A stretch of 64,000 bases of DNA from Peribacillus cavernae. GTDB taxonomy: Bacteria > Bacillota > Bacilli > Bacillales > DSM-1321. The DNA is taken from positions 108,422-172,421 of the forward strand of contig NZ_RYZZ01000020.1 of the NCBI RefSeq assembly GCF_003989135.1, written 5' to 3'. How positions within the stretch are numbered: position 1 is the first letter of the stretch; each line of letters starts with the position of its first letter. The notes under the pieces are model-generated. The model had not been told where the DNA came from. It searched no databases and saw only the letters and a list, made by a program, of their open reading frames with translations. The position numbers and the translations under genes are program-made. Shown here one piece after another: positions 26,850 to 35,101 of this stretch.

Positions 26850-27713
26850 TTAACCTTGTTTTCGTAATTCCTGTACTTCCTCTTTCGTCAATCCTGTCCT
26901 TTTTGCAATTTCGTCATCATCATGGACATCTAAAAAATTTCTTGCTATGGATCTTGCTAGTTCCTTTAGAGCTTCCTTTTTTTCTTCTTCAAAAATTCTG
27001 GCTACCTTTGTCATGCTTAACCACTCCCTCACATGTTTTGCGTAATTTTCATCAATGAATTTATCAGTTGCAGTTAATATACCAGCAATAGCTTGAAGCT
27101 GAATCTCTTCATTATCGATACGTTGTGCTAATTCAACACATTCTTTTATTAATTCCTGGCGGTCTTTACTGCTATTCATAAGAGGAAGAAGACTTAATTT
27201 CATGACTTCTTCTTTGCTTAACTCCTCGCCATTTTCGAGCTTGGTTCGAATTTGATGCGAGATATGATCCCCGCCAAACTCACTGAGCAATACAGCTTTT
27301 GACTGAAATTGTAGATCTCCCGCTTCCAAAGAGTCTTTTACGTTTGTGACGTCACTCGTATAGACGACAACTAAACGAATTTTCTTTACCTTCTTAGTGT
27401 CACAGTAGTACCTATGCAATATTCTATGGGCATAATCTAAGTATTTAATATAATTTTGATGATATCTCCGATTACTCTCAAATTCTAACATAAGGATAGA
27501 GTCATCTTCCAACAGGAATAAAGTATCTGAACGTTTTTCATCTGCGACCACCCTTGCATATTCATTTGGCAACAGACTTTTGATTTTTGGCACATCGTCT
27601 AGATGCAGAACACTAAGACTGTCATTTTGATACAATTCACTTAATGACTTTAATAAAATGTCCTTGGCATGGTATGAGATACCTTTATTCATAAAATTAT
27701 TCCCTACTTTCAT
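26850..27713 (-). CDS. Rpn family PD-(D/E)XK nuclease/transposase-like protein
   Basis: This 287-residue protein belongs to the Rpn/PD-(D/E)XK family (recombination-promoting nuclease, often labelled transposase). The start NKGISYHAKDILLKSL, the nuclease core ADEKRSDTLFLLEDDSILMLEFES (D and E residues) and the C-terminal ARSIARNFLDVHDDDEIAKRTGLTKEEVQELRK are typical. Relatives are multicopy and nick DNA. ATG 27713 has a poor ribosome site; the Met at 27692 (MNKGISYH) is a reasonable alternative. A second, broken copy lies at 39249-40109. It is flanked by duplicated sequence. Confidence 0.85.
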   Translation of the reverse strand: MKVGNNFMNKGISYHAKDILLKSLSELYQNDSLSVLHLDDVPKIKSLLPNEYARVVADEKRSDTLFLLEDDSILMLEFESNRRYHQNYIKYLDYAHRILHRYYCDTKKVKKIRLVVVYTSDVTNVKDSLEAGDLQFQSKAVLLSEFGGDHISHQIRTKLENGEELSKEEVMKLSLLPLMNSSKDRQELIKECVELAQRIDNEEIQLQAIAGILTATDKFIDENYAKHVREWLSMTKVARIFEEEKKEALKELARSIARNFLDVHDDDEIAKRTGLTKEEVQELRKQG

Positions 27714-28054
27714 TACATTTACGCTTCAATTTAACTGTTTTTAACATTCCTTCTATAATATTTTCACTGAAGAAGTCAGCATAATACATTATTATTTTCT
27801 TAATATTTTAATAATTATAGCATATTTAATACCATTTCCTGCAGATAGTAATGTATTCATACATATCTACTCCTCACATACCATAAATTTATCGGTTGGA
27901 GGTATTTCCGCCTCTAATTTTATTCAATTCTCGCAACATCTTCACCCCTTTCATTCTCAGATTTACCTTAACTGGCAATATACAAGGTTACACAAGGCTG
28001 AATAAAAAGAAACCTCCAGATCGGTACTGGAGGCCCTATTATTTGGTATAAAGA
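27714..28054. other. Gap upstream of the Rpn gene
   Basis: AT-rich, no gene seen. The part 27714-27760 matches the region upstream of the second Rpn copy (TTAACTGTTTTTAACATTCC), so the shared unit extends past the coding frame. From about 27975 the sequence matches 26640 onward. Confidence 0.5.
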
Positions 28055-28207
28055 TCACTTTCGTTTAAAATTGTCTACTTGATATGGTATAACACCAATA
28101 TTTCTTCTCATCTCGGGTGTGATTTTGATAGAGTTGGATGTGTGTGTTTCGGTCTGTGTTAAGTTAATGGAACCGCTGCCGTCATAATAAACTGGTTTGT
28201 TTTCCAT
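28055..28207 (-). CDS. Small 50-aa hypothetical protein
   Basis: The product begins MENKPVYYDGSGSINLTQTE and ends in a basic VDNFKRK; it is hydrophilic and has no signal or membrane segment. ATG 28207 is preceded by GAGGAG at about eleven bases, somewhat far. I do not recognise the family. The related segment at 26640-26840 has lost this gene, which is weak evidence that it is a separate unit. Confidence 0.5.
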   Translation of the reverse strand: MENKPVYYDGSGSINLTQTETHTSNSIKITPEMRRNIGVIPYQVDNFKRK

Positions 28208-28257
28208 GGGATTAATCGCTCCTCGTTTTCCTAAGATTTTGTTAAATCGGGAATACT

Positions 28258-28637
28258 CTAGGAAGCTATGTCTTTGTTGGCAACTGATTGGGCGGGGGTG
28301 CTTTTGAGATTGACTAATACATTGATAACGAAACAAATGATTCCAATGCTCATAATTGTGGCGCCGATAGCGATGAACGGTTCAACAGCAGAGTTGCCTG
28401 ATTCTAGTAGGACAAGCCCAAGGAGCATGACCGGCATGCCGAGATTATGAAGCCAGAAATGCAGCTTTCCAATCCGTTTTTGAGCAAGTACGGGGAAGAG
28501 ATGATACACAATGCCTGCCAGAGCAAGGGAAGGCCTATATTGAAACTTGTGCGATATCGACATGAACATGCCAAGCCCAATCCCGATAAAAAATAAACAA
28601 CCGAGATTTTAAAAACGTAATACCCAAACAAACTCAT
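28258..28637 (-). pseudogene. Heme-copper-oxidase subunit I-like small protein, broken
   Basis: The minus strand encodes the roughly 150-residue, four-segment relative of cytochrome oxidase subunit I that many Bacillaceae carry. The N-terminus (MSLFGYYVFKISVVYFLSGL) is in one frame and the rest (MFMSISHKFQY then LALAGIVYHLFPVLA to FVINVLVNLK) in another, with a one-base shift near 28570. The usual segment with the HVH and NLLGW residues between FQY and LALAG is missing, so the heme-binding histidines are gone. A scrap of a second copy lies at 26750-26840. Confidence 0.75.
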
Positions 28638-29010
28638 CCTTTTTCCAGAACCTAACTCCATTATATGTCCAAATAACCATAATAATCAATGTATTCCAAA
28701 GGTTTCTTGGATATTTTATGAGAATATTCCTATACTATATAGTAAAAAGACAATTAAACATTATTAATTTAGTAATAGAAAAGCGTTGCAGTTTGTTTTT
28801 CAGCGAACTGATTAGAATCCTATCATTCGCATTCTATTTTTGACAAGAATGGAAAACAAAACTTGATAAATACATTCTACATGTAAAGGAATTGAGAAAT
28901 GATAAACTTTCTGTCGGAAATTTACAATTGCCCAGCCCAAATTGCGACAGTATTTGTGAAATTATTTTAGTATGATCAACCCATATAGAGTTAATATAGG
29001 GGGGCTTGGA
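28638..29010. other. AT-rich gap without a gene
   Basis: No coding frame of note. It presumably carries the promoter for the following small gene and the PAS-STAS gene, but no clear -35/-10 pair could be chosen. GGGGGG at 29000-29005 is a ribosome site for the frame at 29011. Confidence 0.4.
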
Positions 29011-29136
29011 GTGCCGATATACCATATGAAAGAAATGTGGACTCCATTGAAATGGATCGGGATTAAATTCTTCAGGACGGAAGAAGGAAATCTATATCTC
29101 AAAGTCTGGAACAGAAGACGACGTCAGATTAATTAG
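29011..29136 (+). CDS. Possible 41-aa basic, tryptophan-rich protein
   Basis: GTG 29011 with GGGGGG (29000-29005) upstream opens a 41-codon frame (VPIYHMKEMWTPLKWIGIKF... KVWNRRRRQIN) ending at TAG 29134-29136. It carries three tryptophans and ends in a run of arginines. It precedes the PAS-STAS gene by 81 bases. The ribosome site and composition make it plausible, but the family is unknown to me and it may be noise. Confidence 0.4.
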   Translation: MPIYHMKEMWTPLKWIGIKFFRTEEGNLYLKVWNRRRRQIN

Positions 29137-29217
29137 AAAGACAAGCATAGGCCAGATAAAATAAATCTATCAAAAAAACCAGAATTAAAAATTTGAAACT
29201 AGTCTCTAGGTGATTTT

Positions 29218-29985
29218 ATGCATTCTCTCGGAAGCTTCCCTTCCAATATGACTTCCTCACAAGTATTAGAAAGCATCGGGGAAAACATTATCCTTGCTGA
29301 TGAAGATTATAACGTGGTCTGGGTCAATCCAAAAGCGATTAAGCTATTAACTGTAGTAGGACCTTTATTTGGAATCGAAAATGTCGAGGATATGATTGGG
29401 ATGAACATGGACCGTTTTCACCGCAATCCTTCCCATCAGCGCAGAATTATGAAGGATTTATCCAGTCCTTTACGTTCCCGAATTGATACTAAGGGCCAGT
29501 TTGTTACCGATATTGTGATCACTCCTATTCTTGACACTGAAAAAGAAGTATCAGGATATGTCGTTATGCTGATGGATGTAACGACAAAAGCTCAGGAAGA
29601 GGACAGAATGCTGCGCCTCGTTAACGAGCTCTCCGTACCAATCATAAGAATTTGGGAGAATGCCGTTGTGATTCCCGTTTTAGGTAAACTGGATCCGGAC
29701 CATTTTGAGTTGATTGTCTCTAAGTTGCTCACGTATTCAGTGGAGCATGAGATTAAATATGCTTTTATTAGTTTTGCTGGAGTAGAAAAAGCCGGTGCTG
29801 GAACAAGTGACAGTCTGATTAAATTAAATGAAATGCTGCGATTAATTGGGACCCAATGTATCGTGGTCGGAATTTCGGCTACATTGGCATTAAGTCTTAA
29901 TGCGGCATCCTACCCATTCCCAACCTTTGCTAAGCTTCAGCAAGGTATCAAGTATGTTTTAAAGCAGGATAAAATTACGCTATAG
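29218..29985 (+). CDS. PAS-STAS protein, RsbR/YtvA-like
   Basis: This is a 255-residue protein with an N-terminal PAS domain (about 15-125: ILADEDYNVVWVNPKAIKLL to VVMLMDVTTKAQEE) and a C-terminal STAS domain (about 140-250: SVPIIRIWENAVVIPVLGKLDP). This is the architecture of stressosome RsbR paralogues and of YtvA. The LOV-type GXNCRFLQ cysteine motif of YtvA is absent, so blue light sensing through flavin is not expected; another ligand or signal is likely. The STAS serine/threonine phospho-site region reads GTSDSLIKL. No rsbS/rsbT neighbours are present. Confidence 0.85.
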   Translation: MHSLGSFPSNMTSSQVLESIGENIILADEDYNVVWVNPKAIKLLTVVGPLFGIENVEDMIGMNMDRFHRNPSHQRRIMKDLSSPLRSRIDTKGQFVTDIVITPILDTEKEVSGYVVMLMDVTTKAQEEDRMLRLVNELSVPIIRIWENAVVIPVLGKLDPDHFELIVSKLLTYSVEHEIKYAFISFAGVEKAGAGTSDSLIKLNEMLRLIGTQCIVVGISATLALSLNAASYPFPTFAKLQQGIKYVLKQDKITL

Positions 29986-30101
29986 CTTCAGTAAACAGGT
30001 TATCTCTTTTACTTAACTTGGTAAACGGGGTAACTTTTTTTTACTTGTACCCGAACAGCCTTCCATTATTTCTGATCAATTCAATCGTAATAGAGTTTAT
30101 T

Positions 30102-30824
30102 TTAGTATGGATTTTGGTTTTGTACCCTCAATAAGTTTACAACCACCTCCCCAATTTGCCTGCCTAATCGTAACCCTTCATCGTTGTCCACTTTAAAATG
30201 TACGCCAGCGTACAAACGAGATTGAGCACTTTCTTCCATTACTTTTTTTATACTGGATGACTCTGCCGGAAAGAAATAGCTTAATAATACCTCCGCACAT
30301 CCCGCAATGGTAGCGTGTGCAGAGGATATACTGGAAAACGAGGGGTAGACAAACAGTAGGTAAGTTCCTTTCATACTGATTTGGACGTGCTACATCCCAA
30401 AGATATTTAAGAAACCATGTGATAACACAGACATCATTTATAGCGGCGTGAAAATATCCTAGTACCCTGGCAAAATCCGGTGATCCTAGTCTATACTTTT
30501 CAGTGAAACTGAAAAGTATAGGGGTAATTCGTTGGGTTGGTTCAACTGTTCCTCATATTGTGCGAGGCGTATTTGTTGAGTAGTTAATGACTTTAAAGTT
30601 TGTTCTACTGTGAACAGCTCTGTTCCCCAATCAATATCATTCGGATATTTGATTCTCCACTGGATACGCTGACGAAAGGGATAGGAATCATTGTCTCTTC
30701 CCCTTGAAATAAAAAACATAGGCCAATATCCTGCTCCTGGAGAACCTTTAGGTGGGTTTTTCTCTCCTGGATAAATGTGTTCTGTCCATTTCCTGTAGCT
30801 TGTTCGCATAAAGATAAAGACCAA
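30102..30824 (-). pseudogene. Vanadium haloperoxidase/PAP2-type protein, frameshifted
   Basis: The minus strand carries pieces of one gene in several frames. The N-terminus is at 30803-30486 (MRTSYRKWTEHIYPGEKNPP... IQWRIKYPNDIDWG). A middle piece (VITWFLKYLWDVARPNQYE) lies around 30375-30480. The C-terminus (YPSFSSISSAHATIAGCAEV... RLYAGVHFKVDNDEGLRLGR) lies in 30102-30374. The RPN, SAHA and YAGVHF blocks are the vanadate/phosphate-binding motifs of this family. Part of the middle, about 60 residues, is missing, and a 31-bp palindrome sits where the break is. Confidence 0.8.
30491..30521. repeat. 31-bp perfect palindrome inside the pseudogene
   Basis: CTATACTTTTCAGT (30491-30504) pairs perfectly with ACTGAAAAGTATAG (30508-30521), with a GAA loop. 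It marks the point where the pseudogene loses its middle section. Confidence 0.85.
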
Positions 30825-31209
30825 CCCCCTATAGAATGTTCTATTGTTCCTTATGATAAAGAGTAATAAAATATTACAAAGTTTTAACGTATGTTCGAAT
30901 ATTACGTGATGAATGTTTTGATTAAGTAACCTCCCACAATAATAAATAAGTGTACGATTATAGCCGCATTTCCAGATGAAGAAATGCGGCTTCCGGCCGT
31001 AAAGTAAAAGGGGAACGATAAGAATAATCGTTCCCCACAGATTGTCGAGAAAGTAATCGGGTATGATATTTATCCAGGTAAATGAATGATCATAAATTCA
31101 TCCTTAAACCGCCAAGCTATTGGCGGTATTATTTACGTCCATTTAGTTGTTCCACTAACGGTCCATTAGTTTAAGAAGGAATGCTCCAAAGTAGTGGTAT
31201 AGTTGCCCC
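30825..31209. other. Intergenic region with two hairpins
   Basis: No gene. It contains a hairpin GCCGCATTT/AAATGCGGC (30963-30971 with 30982-30990) and a terminator-like hairpin at 31010-31036, described separately. Confidence 0.5.
31010..31036. terminator. Hairpin GGGGAACGAT, copy 1
   Basis: GGGGAACGAT (31010-31019) pairs perfectly with ATCGTTCCCC (31027-31036). The same ten-base arms recur at 32283-32307, so the two copies bracket the marR-doxX pair. No T-run follows this copy. Confidence 0.6.
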
Positions 31210-31220
31210 AAAGGGATGAA

Positions 31221-31249
31221 TTGACAGTCAAATTTTAATGCAATATAAT
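31221..31249 (+). promoter_or_regulatory. Consensus sigma-A promoter of the marR-like gene
   Basis: TTGACA (31221-31226), 17-base spacer, TATAAT (31244-31249): a perfect consensus promoter, 35 bases before the MarR start. Confidence 0.9.
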
Positions 31250-31283
31250 TCGGTTCAAAACGAAGAAAGAAGGAGGCTTGTAA

Positions 31284-31721
31284 ATGAAAATTTCATTTAA
31301 TGATTATATAAGTATTATGATTCATCAAACCGACCTAACCCTGACAAGTTATATCAAAGCTAAGTTAGCACCCTTGAATATTGCACCTGAACAAAATTTA
31401 ATTTTGTTACTTCTTTGGGAAAAAGATGGACTGAGTCAAAATGAAATAGCTAAAAGACTTAATAAAGATAAAACGAATATCGCTCGTATGTTAAGTAATC
31501 TTGAAAAAAAAGAATTGATTAGCAGACATATTAATGAAACGGATGGTCGGTCTTTCAACGTGTACCTCACTGAAAAAGGCATAAAATTAGGTGAACAGGT
31601 TTATCCTATTACTGAAGAATTCAATCGTACTGTATGTTCCGGAATCACCAGCGAGGAATTACAAGTAGTGAATGAAGTTTTATTAAAAATGCAACAGAAT
31701 GTGGAGATGAGTGTTAAGTGA
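31284..31721 (+). CDS. MarR family transcriptional regulator
   Basis: This is a winged-helix regulator of 145 residues. The DNA-recognition part reads GLSQNEIAKRLNKDKTNIARMLSNLEKKELISR, with the wing DGRSFNVYLTEKG. It starts at ATG 31284 behind AAGGAGG. There is no cysteine near the N-terminus of the type used by redox-sensing OhrR. It is followed by a DoxX gene on the same strand with a palindrome between them, so it probably represses that gene, perhaps in response to a phenolic or oxidative signal (inference from family behaviour). Confidence 0.88.
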   Translation: MKISFNDYISIMIHQTDLTLTSYIKAKLAPLNIAPEQNLILLLLWEKDGLSQNEIAKRLNKDKTNIARMLSNLEKKELISRHINETDGRSFNVYLTEKGIKLGEQVYPITEEFNRTVCSGITSEELQVVNEVLLKMQQNVEMSVK

Positions 31722-31775
31722 AAATTAGTTGCATAGACTACCAATTTTCTTTATAATTAAATATGTTCCTTTTTG

Positions 31776-31799
31776 GTTGCTATAGCAACTAAATATAAT
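31776..31799 (+). promoter_or_regulatory. Candidate MarR operator in the doxX promoter
   Basis: GTTGCTATAGCAAC (31776-31789) is a perfect 14-bp palindrome placed just upstream of the -10 element TATAAT (31794-31799). A half-site TTAGTTGCATAGACTA is also present near 31723. The position suits repression. Confidence 0.6.
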
Positions 31800-31817
31800 A
31801 TTTTGGAGGTATTTGTG

Positions 31818-32228
31818 ATGGAAGCTCTCGGTCTTTTAATTATACGAGTTGTCGTTGGACTATATTATGCTGCACACGGATCTATGAAAGCATTTGGATG
31901 GTTTGGAGGTGGTGGACCTGCGGGAACAGGTGCATTCTTCGAGCAAATCGGTATAAAGCCAGGTAAACCTATGGCTTTATTAGCTGGTTTAGGCGAATTC
32001 ATTGGAGGAATACTATTCTTGTTGGGATTCCTTACGCCTTTTGCCTCCCTATTAATCATTGTTCCGATGATTGTTGCTATTAAAACAGTACACGGAAAAA
32101 ATGGTTTGTTTTCTGATAAAGGTGGAATTGAATACAATTTGGTATTAATTGCTGTTGCTATAGGAATAGCATTGTCAGGTCCTGGTTCTATATCATTAGA
32201 TGCACTCTATAATATCAAGTTTTGGTAA
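31818..32228 (+). CDS. DoxX family membrane protein
   Basis: This is a 136-residue protein with four hydrophobic segments and the DoxX start LLIIRVVVGLYYAAHGSMKAFGWFGG. ATG 31818 follows GGAGG (31804-31808) at nine bases; the frame is open to 31773 but there is no ribosome site there. DoxX proteins sit in the cytoplasmic membrane and are linked with quinone or thiol stress responses, which matches a MarR neighbour. A terminator follows at 32283. Confidence 0.85.
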   Translation: MEALGLLIIRVVVGLYYAAHGSMKAFGWFGGGGPAGTGAFFEQIGIKPGKPMALLAGLGEFIGGILFLLGFLTPFASLLIIVPMIVAIKTVHGKNGLFSDKGGIEYNLVLIAVAIGIALSGPGSISLDALYNIKFW

Positions 32229-32282
32229 ATTCAACGTTTATGCATTCTCAATTTGTAAAATAGGTGTTTATTGACAGCCTGA

Positions 32283-32312
32283 GGGGAACGATAAATAATC
32301 GTTCCCCATTTT
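32283..32312 (+). terminator. Terminator of doxX (hairpin copy 2)
   Basis: GGGGAACGAT (32283-32292) pairs with ATCGTTCCCC (32298-32307), followed by ATTTTA. It is nearly identical to the hairpin at 31010-31036. Confidence 0.75.
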
Positions 32313-32380
32313 ACATTTTACAGGCAAAATTACATGCGCTATGTGACTGAATATCAAGGTAAGATTGCATAGATCTTTTT

Positions 32381-33058
32381 TCATTCTGTCTCCGAGCCAG
32401 GGATGAATTCATCTTTTGGAGTCAATCCATGCATGATAAACTGGATGGTCCTCTCCATTTCAGCCTCGTCATCCCAGTCTGCTTCCGGAAAGATGATATA
32501 GCGGCTAATCAAAAAACCAAATATCGTTGAAGCGGCCAGCCTGATGATACTTTTTGATGGCAATTCAATGATTTGCCCTTTATCCTGGTAGTGTTTAAAC
32601 ATTTCAGAAACCCGTTCGAACACTTTATTGCCAATATGCTCTTTAAATTGTGCTTTAAGTTCAGGATGGAAAGGAATTTCTTGAATGATAATTTTAAATA
32701 GCGGCAAGTTTTTCTTTAAAAACTCGATCCGGTTTTCAATCATTGCTCTTAAGAAATCTTCATAATGTTCGAACCGATGATCTAATACTTTATTGATATC
32801 TTTGATGACAAACGGCGCAATAAATTTCCCCATCATCGGCGTAATCATCGATAGTAATAAGTCTTTTTTCGTTTTGTAATGCCGGAAAATCGTTCCTTCA
32901 GCAACGCCTGCTTTTTTTGCTATTTCACTTGTTGAAGTCGCGGCATAGCCTTTTTCTGAGAAGGACTCAATGGCCGCAAGAATAATTTTTTTCTGTTTTT
33001 CTGTTAAGCCTTCTTCATCCTCGAAAAACGTATCCATCATGAAGTCTTGATTGGACAT
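32381..33058 (-). CDS. TetR family regulator of the ABC exporter
   Basis: This 225-residue protein has an N-terminal TetR HTH (TEKQKKIILAAIESFSEKGYAATSTSEIAKKAGVAEGTIFRHYKTKKDLL, about residues 18-67) and a helical ligand-binding domain. It is the last gene of a minus-strand operon ATPase - permease - TetR. Two identical palindromes around the operon promoter (34922-34935, 34971-34984) are its likely binding sites, so it should repress its own operon until a ligand, probably the exported compound, releases it. Confidence 0.9.
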   Translation of the reverse strand: MSNQDFMMDTFFEDEEGLTEKQKKIILAAIESFSEKGYAATSTSEIAKKAGVAEGTIFRHYKTKKDLLLSMITPMMGKFIAPFVIKDINKVLDHRFEHYEDFLRAMIENRIEFLKKNLPLFKIIIQEIPFHPELKAQFKEHIGNKVFERVSEMFKHYQDKGQIIELPSKSIIRLAASTIFGFLISRYIIFPEADWDDEAEMERTIQFIMHGLTPKDEFIPGSETE

Positions 33059-33141
33059 TTTCTACTCCTTCTAATTAAACTAATCATCGTTTTAATCCTA
33101 TTATATACGAATGAACGAGATAATGAAAAAGCAGGGGATCT

Positions 33142-34170
33142 TTAAATCTTGCGGTATTTTTTTAAGGCAAAAATGTTTAAGATGATAAATAAAGCAGAAA
33201 ATCCGGTAAGGACAAGTAAATCGAGATAAATGTCTTTCCAACCGTATCCTCTTACCATGACATCTCGAAGGGCATCGGCGGCATAATACAAAGGCGTAAA
33301 TGGCCCGATCCAGCTTACCCATTCCGATATCGTCTCCAGGTTAAACAACCCGGAAAAAAAGATTTGCGGGATGGCAACAATGGGGATAAATTGTATCATT
33401 TGCAGCTCATTATTTGCGAATGAAGAAAGGAAAATCCCCAACGTTAAGGCGGTGAGCGATAAAAGCAATGTGATTAATAATACGTAGCCAAATGCCCCTT
33501 CCATTAACATATGAAGAACATAGATCGCAAACGAAACAATGATTCCAGCCTGGAGGATCGTAAAAATACCGAACCCTCCAATATAACCAATGACAATTTC
33601 CCAGCGGCGCAGCGGACTTGAAAGCAGTCTTTCCAATGTACCGGTTGTTCTTTCCCGAAGGAAGGATACTCCAGCAATCAAGAAGACAAAGAAAAAGACG
33701 AAAAAGCCAAGCAGGACAGGTCCAAAATAATCAAACTGCCCCATATCGCTGGAACCGTGCAAGTAGTTAACGTCCAATTCTGTTGGTGGCGCATTTTTCT
33801 GCAGCGGTTTAAATGCTGCCTGGACCCATTTCATCACGGCTCCGTTAACGCCTGGATCACTTCCTTCGAGAAAGACATATGGGGATTGCTGTTCAAAAAC
33901 AACGTATCCGTCCAACTTTTTATCAACAAGATCTTCTTTTGCGTGCTTGTTAGTTTGATAATCCGATATCGTCGCATTTTCCAAGTTTAATTTGCTATGA
34001 ATCTGCTCCGGTACATTGACAAGCCCGATTTTAGGTTCGTAATCATCACCGTTAAACACTAAATTCAGCATCGTAAGAACTAAGATGGGAGCAACAATCA
34101 TCAGAGCCATGGTTCGTTTATCACGAATAAACTGCCGTAAAATTCTTATCACTAAAGCTGCAATCCTCAT
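33142..34170 (-). CDS. ABC-2 type exporter permease
   Basis: This 342-residue permease has the layout of the ABC-2 type found in drug exporters: one N-terminal membrane segment (TMALMIVAPILVLTMLNLVF), a large extracellular domain of about 130 residues, then five segments toward the C-terminus. The coupling segment FLRERTTGTLERLLSSPLRRWEIVIGY is conserved. Its start overlaps the ATPase stop by four bases, so the two are translationally coupled. The substrate is unknown; lipophilic drugs are common for this class. Confidence 0.88.
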   Translation of the reverse strand: MRIAALVIRILRQFIRDKRTMALMIVAPILVLTMLNLVFNGDDYEPKIGLVNVPEQIHSKLNLENATISDYQTNKHAKEDLVDKKLDGYVVFEQQSPYVFLEGSDPGVNGAVMKWVQAAFKPLQKNAPPTELDVNYLHGSSDMGQFDYFGPVLLGFFVFFFVFLIAGVSFLRERTTGTLERLLSSPLRRWEIVIGYIGGFGIFTILQAGIIVSFAIYVLHMLMEGAFGYVLLITLLLSLTALTLGIFLSSFANNELQMIQFIPIVAIPQIFFSGLFNLETISEWVSWIGPFTPLYYAADALRDVMVRGYGWKDIYLDLLVLTGFSALFIILNIFALKKYRKI

Positions 34171-34898
34171 GATTCAGCACCTCCGTAAACGAGAAACGCT
34201 TCTTCAATCGTAGACGAGTTCGTTTTGTTTTTTAACTCTGCCGGTGTACCGACTGCAATCAATTGACCGTCCCGAATCATGCCAAGCCGGTCGCATTTTT
34301 CCGCTTCATCCATGACGTGGGTTGTGACAATAATGGTGATGCCTTTTTTCTTAAGCTCATAAAAAGATTCCCAAATGCTTTTTCGCAGCACAGGATCGAT
34401 TCCGACAGTCGGTTCATCAAGAATGAGCAGCTCTGGTTCATGCAACAAGGCAATGGCCAACGATAATCGGCGCTTCATACCACCGGAATAGTTAGAAACT
34501 AATTTATGGAGGTGATCAGATAGTTCAACGATTTCCATTACCTCTCTTATTCGGTTTTGGCGCTGTTTTCGCGTTAATCCGTAAAGGGAAGCAAAAAACT
34601 CAAGGTTTTCCTTTGCAGAAAGCTCCTCGTATAAAGCATCCGATTGAGCCATGTAGCCAATCCTTTCCACGATAGACAAAGAAGGCATTCGTGTTTGGAA
34701 AATGTAATTCTCACCTCCGGTAGGCAAATCAAGTCCAATTAATTGTTTCACAAGTGTGGTCTTTCCAGCTCCAGAAGGACCAAGGAGGCCAAAAATTTCT
34801 CCGCTGAAAATTTCAAGGGTAATATCGTTTAATACAAGCTGTTTGCCAAATGATTTTGAAACATGTTGACTGGAAATAATGATTTCTTGTTTTTCCAT
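34167..34898 (-). CDS. ABC exporter ATPase
   Basis: This is an ATP-binding subunit of 243 residues. It has Walker A GPSGAGKTT, signature NYSGGMKRRLSLAIAL, Walker B LLILDEPTVGIDP and switch histidine in IIVTTHVMDEA. The DEPTVGIDP and GGMKRRL forms are typical of the drug-resistance (DrrA-like) exporter class. It is the first gene of the operon, with GAGGTGAAAT as ribosome site and the twin-operator promoter immediately upstream. Confidence 0.9.
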   Translation of the reverse strand: MEKQEIIISSQHVSKSFGKQLVLNDITLEIFSGEIFGLLGPSGAGKTTLVKQLIGLDLPTGGENYIFQTRMPSLSIVERIGYMAQSDALYEELSAKENLEFFASLYGLTRKQRQNRIREVMEIVELSDHLHKLVSNYSGGMKRRLSLAIALLHEPELLILDEPTVGIDPVLRKSIWESFYELKKKGITIIVTTHVMDEAEKCDRLGMIRDGQLIAVGTPAELKNKTNSSTIEEAFLVYGGAES

Positions 34899-34917
34899 AG
34901 CATTTCACCTCTTTATT

Positions 34918-34984
34918 AAAGTGAGTAATCACTCATATAGATAATAAAACGAAATGCACTATTTGTAAAGTGAGTAATCACTCA
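34918..34984 (-). promoter_or_regulatory. Exporter promoter between twin TetR operators
   Basis: On the minus strand TTTACA (complement of 34964-34969), 17-base spacer and TATTAT (complement of 34941-34946) form the promoter. TGAGTAATCACTCA occurs at 34922-34935 and again at 34971-34984, with identical flanks (AAAG on the left of both), 49 bases apart. The two palindromes bracket the promoter and would block it when bound. Confidence 0.88.
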
Positions 34985-35101
34985 ATTATACTAAAAAGTT
35001 AGAAGAAGAAAATAAAAAAATGCGTGAACAATTGAAAAGTTGCATACGCAAAGGTTTATAAAAAGGTTTAGTTTGACAAGGATTTTACTTCTGATTATTT
35101 A

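Noticed and set aside
29999..30040. Terminator after the PAS-STAS gene
   Set aside because: A T-run is present, but the stem is only about six pairs with a very long loop.
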